A stretch of DNA of 64,000 bases from the NCBI RefSeq assembly GCF_016545825.1, contig NC_052617.1, forward strand, positions 3,482,001-3,546,000, in the 5' to 3' direction. Origin of the DNA: Eucalyptus grandis. Lineage: Eukaryota; Streptophyta; Magnoliopsida; Myrtales; Myrtaceae. This document shows positions 23,561 to 36,300 of the stretch, piece after piece; position 1 is the first letter of the stretch; every line of letters begins with the position of its first letter. Under the pieces are notes generated by a model. It did not search any database. It saw nothing but the letters and a program-made list of their open reading frames with translations, and was not told the origin of the DNA. The position numbers and the translations under genes were made by a program.

Positions 23561-26500
23561 TTGATTTACGTGGTGTTCTTTCCTACAAATAATAATAAAA
23601 ATATTGCTTAAACCTCTAAGTAAAGTATGTTCAACACATAGCCCCATCCATTAGAATTTAGAAAAATCATGCGATCAATCTTAAACTTATTGTACATGTG
23701 ATAATTTAATATTAAATTTTTCATTTTGTACATTTAATCTTAATATTTTACGTGAGATTTCAACATAATCATCCCATTCAATTTACATTGTAAATCGCTT
23801 ACGTGATGATCTGATCATTGCCGGTGATCCTACGCCACGTTAATGATTTTTAATGAAATATGACCAGAAAGATTATGCTAGAATTCCGCATAAAATTTTA
23901 TGACTAAATTAATAAATTTGTTAAGTTTAGAACTCAATTAATAGATTTATGAATAAAATTTTGACTTCGTCATCGGTTGAATCATTTTTAGAACTTTGAG
24001 GAATCAAGATAACAATAACGAATAAATAAATAACATCTTCAAAGGAAACTTTGAACCAGAGCCAATAGTATTGAATAATAATATATCGAAAGGAAAAATC
24101 ATTGCTTCGACATATTCTACGGGAAGAAAGGAAAAAAAGGAGAAAAAAGAGAAGCTAGATCTTGAGAATGCCACTGGCTCTACATTAGACTATAACATTC
24201 CAGAACTGTAATCAATGTTAAGTGCTGCATATTGAAAGAAAAAAGAAGGGTCGAACATCGTACGAATGAACCCGAAACTCCATAAGGTTCCAATGAGGTC
24301 GAAGCAAAAGCGGGCAGCATGCGCAGGAGATATCAATCATGATCTCGGCTCTTTGCTTGAGTTTCAAACTGCATAAAAGTCCGGGGAGCATGCACGTACC
24401 AGCTAAAAGCTTGTATGTGGAAACTCCAACTCATCATGCACGCCATACACTCGAAAATAAGTGTGCTCAGCATCGGAGCAATCGTGCTCCGAGCCAATCG
24501 TATTCTCCAAGTATGAGCAACTTTTCCGGGTTTCGGATGAATGTGAGATGGGAGAAACAGGGCAAACTCGACAGTATAGGTTCAGCACTTTCCGTTTTCC
24601 TCTCTCTAACTCTGGGGTTCAAACCGCTGTATTATTATGTTCTTTCGGGCCTGTTGTCAGCACTATTAATTCTTGAGTTTTCGATGATCACACGACATGT
24701 ATGAAAATGGGGATTGTCATATCCATTGGGGATTAGTCGGATGTCATTACTTGAATAATCTTGCATACCCCCATTGATATAAAAAGCAATTATCTCCCCT
24801 CCTTGCTGCACGTTATAAGACGCATGTCCGGTAAAAAAGTGCTTCTTGCGAAGATAAAAAGAAGAAAGACAATACATGATAGGGCCGTGAGCTTACAGCA
24901 TTAGGCCTGATGGGCCCGATAACCCGATCCGAGGAAAGAAGAAAGGATAAAAAGGCTTAAATCGGTCAAATCACAGGGGTCAACCCAACCCGCCCTTTAA
25001 AATAATTCGGGCTTGGCCCAGATTACAGTGTGGATGCTGATGGCTGAAGAAGACTTCGGCTAAGGGGCCTGCTGAGAATGAGATGTCCACAGATTATGCT
25101 CCAAGAGTGCCATTTTGCTGACCTCTAGCGAACCCAGGAGCCAAGGAGATGCACTAATAAAATTCCCATTGCCATCCGGTCATTTTAGCTGACCAAAAAA
25201 AATTGAAGATCAAGCTCCCAGCAGAGCCAGTGATGGTAAATTAGTCCGACAATGAGGAAAACTAATGCATTAACTCAAGTTTGATACTCATAGTCATACA
25301 ATGCCCGCCCTACAGATAGCATCAACTCGTGTAGGAAGGTGTATCATAATGCATGTCTCGATCCCATTTCTCGCCATCTTTGCATAACATGCGAGTCTCG
25401 TCACCGCAGAGCGCAGGGTAAGACTTTGAGGCGTTACAAAGTACGAGGTGTTCAAACTGCTTATACCCTCATCTTCTGTTATTCAGCTTCATGTGCTATA
25501 TTTTCAGACTGTTCAGGAGTCTCATTAAAACTTACGATGGAGTTTGGACTTTCGTTCTCTCGAATTGTCATTCTCAGAGACATCCCTTGTGCTGGCTATA
25601 CAGAATGAATTTACCACTTTCTTTTCTTGCAAGTGATCATGTGCATGCGGTTCTTGTAGCGCATTTCATGGGCGTCCCGAATTCGTCGATCAATCTAAAG
25701 TCAAGGCGTCCATTTTGCTACAGATATCAGATTGACTAATTGTGTGTTTCTTTCTTGGTCACGCTACTTGAACTTTTGTAACTGTCAAATACAGCTTTCG
25801 AAGGTTTTCCCCATCTTGGGGAAGCAAATTTCCCGTGTGTTGAAAACAATGACAATGAAGACTAAGTCCATCCACCCCCACCAACTAACATCAACTTGTC
25901 TTAGCCATGCCCTGTTTGCTTTCCAGACATACTGATGCAGAACGAGTCTGAAAACATTGGCTCATTTTTATTAAGGCTGCAATAATCGCTCCTCTGTTCG
26001 CACCGACACCATTCCACCATCCACAGCAACGCCAGCGCACGTCATGCGTCCTTGTTCCTGTCTGTGCTTCATGAATTATCGACTCAGCATTCCGTTTGAG
26101 CAGCGGGCAGCCTTGAACTCAAGATAGGAACTTGAAATCACGCACTGAGCTCCGACTTTTCCACAGGCAGTGCAAAAGAAAAGATCCTTTCCTTGTCGTC
26201 CATATGGCTTGATATGCTCATATCGATCGCCTGATGTGACTTGCCCTTTAACTTCTACTAACATTTTGTTTTGCCAATGTCCAACCTGTCAAATGACGAG
26301 GTGCGTAATCATATTTGTTGACTGCAACTCCATGGATTCGATGGAGTTGACGTTAGTGGCATTGCTTTTCACACTTTAAACAATGCACGGGATGTCCTTT
26401 TTCTTTTTGCACTGTTCGCTTTTCCATTAAGTATGCAAAATCTTTTTGACCATCAATCTCCAAAATGTGGCCTTTTTCTTTGTTCTGATGTGTTGGGGTT

Positions 26501-27428
26501 GTTGATTGTGTTCCCCCTTTATATGATACTGCTTTTTCCTCAGTTCAAACAAGGTCTCGTATGTTGTTTTTCCCTCCTGACTTTTGACATTTGCCCTAAG
26601 AATTTCTTCTCCTGAGCAATGACAACATGCAGCATGTGGAAATTTCTTGTATAGTCTGTCCACTAATTACAGAAAGTCTGAACTAACTGTATTATCTCAC
26701 GTAGAGACCGCGTAGTTTGATGTGATGTAATTGATATACATAAAATTGTCAAATGTCGTTGGTTAAAATGAAAACGATTCAGATGAACACATTAGACAAT
26801 AATTTCTTGCTTTTCCGTGAGATTTTTCCAAATTTCCAAAGGGTCAAGATTCATAATTGAGTACAAACGTGGATGATAGCTGCGCACGGGCGAGAGTTGT
26901 TTCAGTTGTCCGTACTGGACATTTCATTTCACTAGTCTCTCTCTAATTGCAATTGTAACAGTTAAAAAGACACAAGGAACATGATACATTCACAACTGTC
27001 GGAGACAAAGTCCTAACCAATTATGACCACCAAATCCTAAAACAAGCTTAACCAGAATCTCCATGTCCAGAATTCTGCAGTAGGAGTAAATGTAATTATG
27101 TTGTTGAAGTTCAGATTGAGAAATAGAGTGTGAGATTGCATGGTCAAAGTAAAAAGCCTTTTTGGGCATATGGGGGAACATTCCTAGTGATTTTGTACTT
27201 AGCAGGAACTCAATCCAAAAGCTCATCAATCATGCAATCGCCATTAATCATTAGCTCTGTGACTCTCTGTCTAGCCACTTCCCTCCAATTTGCAACATCT
27301 CAATGATCCCAAGATAAGCTTTTAACTTTCATGCTTTCAAAAAGTTTCCTTTCACCTAGCTTCACAGGCTTTTGGCTTTTCCATTCTTAGTTTCGCTACT
27401 TGACCGACTGATATTCCGAAAGGACCAG
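23561..27428. other. Spacer between bHLH74 upstream DNA and the ANT-like 3' end
   Basis: No gene is supported. The stretch 23640-23990 is AT-rich with the 'taatcttaa ... caattaatag' type arms seen in other inverted-repeat relics here. From 24340 to 26660 short frames exist on both strands but none is recognisable. The last 400-500 bases before 27429 are probably the 3' UTR of the minus-strand ANT-like gene. Confidence 0.45.
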
Positions 27429-30152
27429 CTAGATTTCACTCAGTGCAGTAAAAACTGGTGACCGAGAACCGGAGATTGGAGCCGAAATGAGCCGGGTTGA
27501 GTGCAACCAAGAACTTATGCAACCCGGAGGAGCATTAGTAAACTCAGGAACTGATACAGGCTTTCCAAGCAGCGTATTCGAGCACGTTCTATCAGGGGCA
27601 CCATCTTGCGAGTTGCCTAGACCAGTGACAGCAGAGGATGGATCTGCAAAACTAGCGCGTCCTCTATTCCCCTCATCGGAAATGTGTTGCAGCGCCATTG
27701 ACAATGATGAAATTTGGTCGCTCCTGGCAATCGATTTCTGATCTAGCGATTTAGCAACATCATTCGGTTGTCCCTGAGGAGACTCGTGTAGAACAATCTT
27801 CCAGCCTAAGCCATTCCCGTCGATGCTCTGAGGCGCTTCACCACTAGTGAGATAGCCCATGTCATATCTTGGTGCAGCTTCTTTATTTCGCCTCACGAGC
27901 TCTCCCGCAAGAAGGGTATTGCTGGTCATGATCTTCTCGACATCGTACCTCGACACATCGAAATTGGTGACCGCATTCACACCGCGAAACTTGATGGCTG
28001 CTATGTCGTATGCCTCAGCTGCTTCCTCTTGCGTGGCTGATTTAATGGAAAAGTTAGGACTTAAAATCAAATTATGCCCTCAAAAATGGTGCTTTTAGAA
28101 TACAATGATGATGGTTGCCAAGAGAACTGGGAAAATGGGAAAATAGTATTATCGACATAATCGAGCCCAAAAGATGTAACTTTGAGAACTTACTGAATGT
28201 CCCAAGATAAAGATCCTTGTTTCCAGTAACTCTGCCGATTCGAGCTTGCCATCTTCCATGCTGGTGGTGTCTGTAGGTACCAAATAGCCGAACGGAATGT
28301 TTGTAAGAGGAAAAAAAGAAAAAAAAAAGGACGAAAGAGCCAAACTAATTCTTCAGCAGATAGTAGAACAAGGAAAACCTTGTCACTCCTCGGTAAATCG
28401 AAGCTCCCCTTGAGAATCCACTGCTTCTCCTGCATTATGGATGCAACTGGTCAATGTCGGTCACAAATAGCCTATCTGAATAAGCAAATGCCGGGAGAGA
28501 GACAATGGACAAAAAGAGTTACCTCCTTAGGTGGGCAATGTACTCAAGGCGGCTCATTGTCTTCATCTCCTCGAGTTCTTTCCGATAATTTTCCAACTGC
28601 AATGTTCCACAAAAAGGCTATGGCATCGTGCTGTGGAAGCTGAAAAGATTTACATAATGTGGCAAACTGGGACAGGGCATTCTCATACCGAGAAATTTAT
28701 GTGGGTAGAAGGTCCCCAGTATTTGAGGGCGGCAAGATCATATGCTCTTGCGGCTTTCTCTTCCGTATCATAACCCCCTGAAAAAACCAATTAGGAAGTG
28801 ATGCACAATTGCTGAAGAAACAAAGATTTTTCCATCAAATGTCTGAAATGTAAATCTGGTCTCAATTTTTAGAGAAAAGGTGTTACCTAAGTAAACTGAA
28901 GTGCGACATTAATTGCAGTTGCATTCCCAGGGAGCATACAAACAAAGAGCACCAAGTCAAGCTCATGAATATCAGGGGGACCACGAATTTCAGTCAAAAG
29001 AGAAAAAGCCAAACACACACATGCTTATACAATGATTCAGCTTTATGGAAAGAAAGAGGAAAAGACTAACCTTGCCTTCCTTTCCTAGACTGTCCCTCCT
29101 TCTTGCAGCTGTTGTCCCAAAGATGAGCTTCATATCTACCGGTCCACCTATGCCTGGTGAAGTAGGGAAATCTCACTTGTAAACCACAAACTAAGAACTA
29201 GGAAAATGGACCGACGAGCGGAAAGATGGTTCAGTAAATGAACAACAAATGCATCATTTACTCTTCACAATATTTCCTCCCGCAAGAAAGCGCAGATTGC
29301 ATCAATAATATGAAGGGTTCATCTTGCACTAACAACTATTGTTCACTTAACTTGGCTACGAGTATCGAAAACAAGAACACAAAACGCCCTGACCTTGTAA
29401 CTCCTCTGTACTGAGATGTCCTCTGGCCAAATGTGTCGATGGATTTCCTAGGCACAGGCAGCTTTCTGTCCACTTCTAGTGCTCTCTTCCTGGTTTCTCT
29501 GGCCAAGGACTCGGTGTTGATGGCTGGTGAGAATTGCCTTGGAGCTGTTAGGGCAACACAACCGGACTGAATCTGTGAATAGAAACCACCAGATTCTTTT
29601 CCATGCACACTCACACTCCCAGAGACTGTACAATCATCAACACTGACGACGTTTCCCAAGCGAGACATGCCATTTGTTTCTTCCTCCATCGATGCTCTGT
29701 ACACTAGCTCAGAGTATCCCAACTGGGCTTCCCCATCTTGTCTTCCACTGTAGTGAACTCCAAGAAAGTCCTCTAGCTTTGGTGCTGAACTTGGCATCAT
29801 CCCTGAAGACCAAAGATTACCATAAAAGGACGAGCATTTGCCGAGGACAATAAAACTAAAACTATTGAGCCAATCTTGGAGGAGAAGCAGAATCACATTT
29901 GGTTGTTGATAAAGAAAAAGAAAAAGCACCTTGCGTCTGTGACCTAGTGAGATCTTCCATGAGACAAAGAGAGCCATCTGACTTGACCGGCATTACACAC
30001 AAGGGAGAGTGAAAGAAGCCAGCATTACTAACTTCTCCAACCTCATATGAGAGGCTGAGAGGAACAGAACCAGCGTCAGTAGTGACGGAAGGAAACTGGG
30101 TTTGGTGACAATATGGGTGATGATGATGGGGTTGAGATGAAGGAACGTCCAT
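27429..30152 (-). CDS. ANT: AINTEGUMENTA-like transcription factor with two AP2 domains
   Basis: Nine exons on the minus strand: 29930-30152, 29394-29802, 29071-29153, 28887-28895, 28689-28777, 28523-28596, 28379-28429, 28194-28270 and 27429-28036. Phases agree throughout and give 540 residues. AP2 repeat 1 starts at YRGVTR (206-211) and includes [20 protein letters not shown]; the 9-nt microexon at 28887-28895 supplies VYL and part of the next Gly. A linker ([15 protein letters not shown], about 272-306) leads to repeat 2, which starts at YRGVTR (308-313) and ends in [39 protein letters not shown] and the exon 1 motif [16 protein letters not shown] place it in the ANT/AIL clade, nearest ANT, which keeps organ primordia proliferating. 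The start ATG at 30152 is the first in frame; an in-frame TAG lies just upstream. The usual N-terminal LGFSLS motif is missing. Upstream are a CT tract and a TATA-like box. Confidence 0.92.
28887..28895 (-). other. ANT: 9-nt microexon of the ANT-like gene
   Basis: On the minus strand TTTACTTAG is preceded by cag and followed by gtaaca. It joins the exons ending GRQ and starting with GG GGT TAT, giving Q-VYL-GGY exactly as AP2 repeat 1 requires. A 9-nt exon at this place is a known hallmark of AP2/ANT genes. Confidence 0.92.
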
Positions 30153-30354
30153 TTTCAGGTAGGAGGATTTAATATGGGACACCTTCTATGAGGCTGGTTT
30201 TAGAAGTATCTATATCTGCCAGAATATTCAATCATTGTGGAGCTGAATAGAACTAACTAATCATTTCAAAATCTCCTGCTTCCCTCTCTCCCTTCCCGAA
30301 GCTTGGTTTTTTTGTGGAACCTCTTACTCTTCAGCTAAGCAAAGCACCCAGAAG

Positions 30355-30371
30355 CTCTCTCTCTCTCTCTC
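30355..30371 (-). promoter_or_regulatory. CT/GA tract in the ANT-like leader
   Basis: The tract reads CT on the plus strand and GA on the gene's strand, about 205-220 bases before the start codon. It probably lies in the 5' UTR, downstream of the TATA-like box at 30433-30442. Confidence 0.4.
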
Positions 30372-30432
30372 AGGAACAAAACTGGTCCCTTAGGAGACCA
30401 GCAAGCAATGCTCGGGAGATGGAGAGAGTGCG

Positions 30433-30442
30433 TTATATTTAA
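30433..30442 (-). promoter_or_regulatory. TATA-like box of the ANT-like gene
   Basis: On the minus strand the sequence is TTAAATATAA, about 280 bases before the start codon, which would place transcription initiation near 30400 and leave a leader of roughly 250 bases. Prediction by motif only. Confidence 0.4.
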
Positions 30443-30452
30443 TCACCGATAT

Positions 30453-31258
30453 GTAACTTTCATAGGGATCTGTGAACATAGTTAGAAAGAAAAAGGGAGG
30501 CATTTGGAATGGGTTCCAGCCAAAGCTTTTTCAAGTTCCATTTTCACTAAAAATTTGGAGGGTAGTGTGTTTTGGGTTGCTAATGGTTGGCTGTCTCATT
30601 GGTGTCATTATATCACAAGAAAAACAAAAAATTTTCTTCGCCGTCGATCCGCTTTATTTTGTGTGCCGATGGGCATGTTCAAAATAGTTGTTAAGCATAT
30701 TCATTACGGCGATCATGTTACCGAATGTTCTTTGGATACTTATTTAGCATACTACATTATAAGAGAATGCTCCGTACCATATCGCGTCGCTCTCATTCAC
30801 AGTCTCTCTTCAACACACACATTTAATGACAACAGCGAAGGGTAAGAAAAAAGGGGTGTCGAGTGGGTGGATTACGCCAGTGGAGACAGGGAGGACACAC
30901 GTATAAATGGCAGATTTGCTTTTATTCACAACGACAGATTTTGAGGGACAGGAACTGCCCATTTGGCGTCTCTCTTGTCAATTTCTGCAGCTCTTCTGTG
31001 GCTGGGCCATTCGAGCAATTCTTGCATTCTCCCTAAGCATGTGACTCGATCGTCAAATCCATACAAAGCTCATATGATCCAAGGGCTGAGATAGAGTGGA
31101 CTCACATGCAGCGCATAAAAAATTTTCAAGCCACTCTCTAGCATGCTAATTGCTACATCACCTGAAGACCTCTAAGCCTTCCTCATGGATACATTGAGTC
31201 TAATCCCTGAACCCCTTCACTTTACTTACAAAGTTCCAATTATTTCAGTAAACCTCTA
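30453..31258. other. ANT-like upstream region
   Basis: Likely distal promoter of the minus-strand ANT-like gene. Open frames at 30472-30845 are unrecognised. No repeat or RNA gene is visible. Confidence 0.4.
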
Positions 31259-31430
31259 GGGTTGGTTGAGGTGTAGGGGGTTTTCAACTTAAGAACGGGA
31301 AGTTGTCCATTCGAATCTCACCAATTATGTGCAAACTATTCTAAGTAGTACTATCAACAGAGACCAACGCCTAAACCTCACTTGTGTGGGAACTTGGTTG
31401 GTCTCCACATCCATGCACCATGAAAAAAGA
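31259..31430 (+). mobile_element. Probable tRNA-derived SINE
   Basis: The stretch starts ggttggttgaggtgtag, an A-box-like sequence, and about 45 bases later has attcgaatctc (31309-31319), close to the tRNA B box GGTTCGANTCC. The body continues about 110 bases and ends in ccatg followed by an A-rich tail (31422-31442). Total length is about 170 bases, in the normal plant SINE range. No clean target duplication was seen. Confidence 0.5.
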
Positions 31431-31442
31431 AAAGAAATAAAA

Positions 31443-33399
31443 AGTTATTGCGATAGTTGATAGAGCCGAAGCCGACACAATTTTATATTGCATGACGAAA
31501 GCATGACACTTACAATTAGCTACACAACCTAATTGATGCTATATCAATAGATTATCTTAGCAAGGCAACTAATATACTGCTTTAATTTCCTCCATTAATA
31601 CTCTTCCTTTACTGCAATTTTTGGTTTATTCTTGTTAGGAGTTTTGGACCTTTTCTTGGATGTTGCTGACGAAAGGTTCCAGGAGAAAAATCCATGAACG
31701 CGAGTGCATGGAGTTCTGCATGAAAACGTTTGAATGGGGAGACAGATTTTCCAACACGAAATGATGAAATGGGGGTAATTTTGCATGATTTTTGAAATGT
31801 GGGAGGGAAAGAGGGGGAAGTACGAAAAGTTTACAAAAAAAAAAAAAAAAAGATGCGCGTTGCACGTAATTGATTATATCGCAATGATGATCGAATCCAT
31901 TACAAACAGTGAACTGGCCAGGGCACTTGGAAAACTTTTTTTTGCCTCTTTTGACAGAGTTCTTTTGACAGCACTCGTTACGCCTCAAGTTAATCATCCT
32001 TTTCCACGAGATCCATTTTCGCTAGTGCACAAGCAAAAAATGGTGGGGTTGCCAAAAGAAGACAATTTTTCGGGCTCTCTTTATAGCTGTTGGGAGACAG
32101 CAGATAGTGCTTTTCCTGCATCCTTCAGGTGGCTACGGGAGACTTTAATGGAGTTATAAACTACGTCCTCCATTTGTGTAGCGCGGAAGCAACATTGCTG
32201 ATGAGAGATCCATCCCTTCGGTTGGCTGTGAGACCTGAGTGATGAGGCAATGATGCTATGGAGGAAGCAGATCCAAGGAGGAGATGAGCAATAAATAAGC
32301 AGATGGGAAGAAGCCATGGGACGCTTTTTCTGACAAGGCCTGGTCTTTTTCCTACAGGATCCCGGCGACGACCAATCTCCATGACTATGGTCGCCATTAA
32401 CTTCTTCTACCTTCCCTGTTGCCCCACGCAGAGACGAGCAGAACCCTGATGACAAGTTTCCTCGGCCATTTATTCAGAGCCCTCCTTGCTAGACTGAAGA
32501 AGCAATCAAAGCCCGGCGCACGGTTTAATTCAAAGGAGAGTACAAACTTTCAAAATTGTTGAAGTAGGGTAAATGCAACCCCGCTTACACGCATCTAGGC
32601 AATGCGAGACTAGGACAGAGAATCAATATCTAAGATTAACTTGTTAGCTTGAAAGATAGAGGTGAAAAATACGTACATAAGAGTAGCAAGTTGACTTCGT
32701 AGTATTACTCAATACTCGGTCTTTAGGATTAAGAAACTCGGGTCATATGCAACTCCACCTATGCGTACGATGTGGAAAACTCCGACTGACATATCTTCAA
32801 AACATAAGGTCATAAAAAACTTAAGATCGATTACTCATTGTAGATCTTGAAACGACAAATTAGATTTGAAATAGTGACCATTGAGGAAAAGAAAGATTAT
32901 AGTCAATTTTTCCGTTATGATCAACATTTGAATTCGTGACCCGATTGCTTTACAGTGAGCTTAATGGTGTTCATGCAATAAATGCGTCTACATGCTTTGA
33001 ACAATTAAAATAAACTCGTTCGTTACTGGATTACGAGTTGGCCCACCTAACCTATCCAAAAAGCACACAAAACAAATTTGACTGGCAAGAACCGGAGCTA
33101 ACTAAGCCCAGCACTTCTTCAATCTCCATGAAAATTAGCTTCATTCCGTTCCCGCTCTGTCTCTCTCATTTTTCAGAACAGCAAACAGAGATGGCATTTA
33201 CATATCAGGCCAAGAACTCTGGAAGTGATTGATGAAACAATTATTCCTTACCGCTACTTTCTCAGAGATTCCATTCAGCCCTTAAATGGAGTTCCAACAA
33301 GTTTTGGAAGCTCGCTTTTGTACATATGAGTAAATCACATCAATCTTCAAAATTGGGTCGTCAGCTAAGAAAGCAGCGAGTCTATCCTCTTTGTGATGC
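31443..33399. other. Spacer downstream of the DUF3054 gene
   Basis: Apart from the small minus-strand frame at 32161-32397 described separately, nothing is recognisable. The part just left of 33400 should include the DUF3054 3' UTR. A poly-A run at 31834-31851 and scattered AT-rich sequence suggest decayed repeats. Confidence 0.4.
32161..32397 (-). CDS. Uncertain small ORF, 78 residues with a hydrophobic segment
   Basis: An intact ATG-started frame encodes 78 residues. A basic N-terminus (EIGRRRDPVGKR, about 7-18) precedes a hydrophobic stretch WLLPICLFIAHLLLGSASS at about 28-46, then a Ser/His/Arg-containing tail ending HKWRT. The layout is that of a signal-anchored or secreted small protein, but there are no cysteines and no peptide-hormone motif I know. 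A second, overlapping frame (32081-32455) is also open. It may be chance. Confidence 0.2.
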   Translation of the reverse strand: MATIVMEIGRRRDPVGKRPGLVRKSVPWLLPICLFIAHLLLGSASSIASLPHHSGLTANRRDGSLISNVASALHKWRT

Positions 33400-36300
33400 T
33401 TACAGATTTACATTTAAAAATAGGCATAGATACAGAAGCTGCAACGTGCACAAAGGAGATAACCCATCACCATCACCACCTTCGCACTAATGATGTAAGC
33501 AGCTGCATCATATAGTATGTACCATGTCAAATTAGCCATCTCAATATATAACTAACTAACTACAGTTCCGATTGTTCAACTATAAGCAACAGGAAAATTT
33601 GTCACTTGTTCTCAACACAAAAGCTCTTTATAGAAGAAAATGCCACCACAAACAGAGCATTTTATGGTCATAAATTTGAGATCTCCAAGTTTGTAGAAGA
33701 TAGACCATTAAAGGTTTCAACTTTCAACACCAACAAAGACACCATTACGATATCTACCACAATTAATTAACAAGGCTTTTAATGTGCTGATCAGAGTTCA
33801 AAGAGAAGGTTCGTACCTCAAACAGTTCAAATGGGCTTCCACGTCTATAGACATCGCTCTTCTTGCTCTCCTCATTTGGGAGAACACTACATAACAGTGT
33901 CCTCCAGCCAATAAGCAAAACAGCAGTGCTTCCCATTGTAACTAAGATAAAATTGTAAGGAGGGATGTGGCTTGATAACACAGCCCTTATAGCTATTCCA
34001 AGCTGCCGACAGAGTCAAAGGGGGCATTCATTATGCCACAAAATTGTAAATGTCAAGCTCTAATATGCACATTTAACAGAACTTCCACACTTCATGCTAC
34101 CCATCAACATTCATCATCAAGAGAGAAAAATGAGAACCATACAAGTTGCAATTTGGTCTTGCAGAAAATATAAGAAACAAATAGAGAACAGAAGAGAAAA
34201 ACAGCTCCTATATCTGTACTGAGATTATATCACCGTGCATCTCTATGACAGGCATATATCACTTCGATAACTTTCAGGCAGAGCAGACATTTGTACTTCT
34301 CGTGATAAGATGGTAAAGAGGATGCACTCATCAGAACCCAAAGATTAACCACAATCACAAAAATCATGAAGGAAAAGATTAGCAGCAAATTAATCATTTT
34401 AATGTGAAGTGCAATGGAAATGGTTATGAATAGAAAAGGAAAGTACAAGTTAATCAGCAACAAAGAGTTCGAACTTACTGGAATTCCAAAAGCCCACGAT
34501 TTGGAAGTAGAGAGCACTGCCTTGGATAGACCATTCTCACCACGACCATCCTCAGCATAGCCCCCGAGGAAGTAAGCACCCAAAAACCAGCCTGTTAAAA
34601 CAAACAATCAGGTTCTTGGGGTCATTATTTCTGCAAAAGCAGTGGCAATTATTATAAATTATTTACACCACGCTTTCCCAACATGCAGCACATTGCCTCA
34701 GCTAAAAAGAATGAGAGCCTCTAAAACATTTTTGAAGATACATTTGTATGCTTCCCGCATTATTAGAAAGAATTATTACAATTGACAACAATGGAGCTGA
34801 AGAAATAAGTGTGAACAAAATAATTTTCCTTCCTGTTATTTGGAAGGGTAGGAAGTGAAGGTAAAAAAAGTGAAAATTTCGATTTTGCTTTATATGGGAA
34901 GAAGAATGATAATGAAAGGAAAGACAACGAGTTCAGAAAACATGACACCTTTTCACTTTGAGTTGCAGTGAGAATAAAAGTAAAATCCAAATGCAAACAT
35001 CTCATCATTCTATCACTACGGATAAAAAATTTGATTTGCATCAGCAATGGGCAGAATAAAAAATGCTTGTTTGTTATTGATTTACATGTATTAGAACAGA
35101 ACAAATTGTATTGTTATAAATTCTTATTGGGTGATTACTACATACATTTTAAGGAAAACAAAAACATTTATATATCTGGTACATTTAAGATTACTTTGGC
35201 TTACTTTAGAGTGGTTATTTTCAAGGTTCTATTATTGAATTTGATACAACAAGCATCCACTCTGCTATAAAAGGTCTAAAAGAAAAGAGAAGATGTCTCA
35301 TTGTCCGTCTCATTTCAAAACAATGCAAAAACCAATTTCTTGACACCTTCAACCCCTTCACTTTCTCTAATCATGCCCTTTGTCTCCTCTTTCTTTACCT
35401 CCATTCTCTTCACCTCTTACATATTTGAAACAATTGGTCGTGTAATTTTTCCAATCACTCAACTTTTCTCCCTAAGTTTAGACCAAAAAAATAAAAAATA
35501 AAACTTTTCTCCCTAAGTCAGGAGCGATCTGCATATGTAAGCCCGAGGCAAAAAAAGAAAGAAATTGACACCTAGTTCCACAAGTCAATTTCCATTATTC
35601 TCCCAAAAAAGAGAAATACCAAGCACTCGTCCATTTACTTTCTTCACTATTCCGTAACCCAACTCTTCCACACATTCCAACATTATGTTAAGTTCCCCAA
35701 GCGGATCAGAAACAGATTCATGCTTGCACAGGATCGAATGTTTCCCAATTTTCTCCTACGATAAACATGAAAAATTGGAGCATTGCTGAAAAAAACATGA
35801 ACTTGCGACTGAATGGAGAACGTTTACACGTACCGGCGATAAAAGGGTCAGCGGTACGCAGAGTCTCGAGGTCGAAAACCGGGAACCCGTGACTGAATCT
35901 ACCAATTGCAGCGAACAGAAGCAAAGCCACGACATCCCCACCAGCCAGCAACGCGACCCGCCTGAAACGAAACGACCACACAAAGCACACCCAAATCAAA
36001 CTCTCCAAGCCCACCACAAACGAGGCGCACGAACAAAACAGACGAGCAATTTCGACGGCAGACAAAAAAGGGAAATTCACGGCGGACCCCCATTTCTTCA
36101 AACGGGAGGCGGAGCTCGGCTTCTCGAATGGATGACGCCCTCGAGGGGAACGCTCTCCTGGCCCACGAAGACGGTGTCGCCGCCGTCGAACGGGGGAGAA
36201 GAAGGGGGACGGCGGGTGGCGGCGGAGGCGGTGTCGAGGGCGTCGTCGGCTTTGGCGAGGGCGAGCCTGGAGGGGGGCGGCCGCGAGGGGCGGGCCCGGG

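Noticed and set aside
33121..33160. A partial match to the miR166 mature sequence (gcttcattcc)
   Set aside because: Only ten bases agree and there is no fold-back partner nearby.
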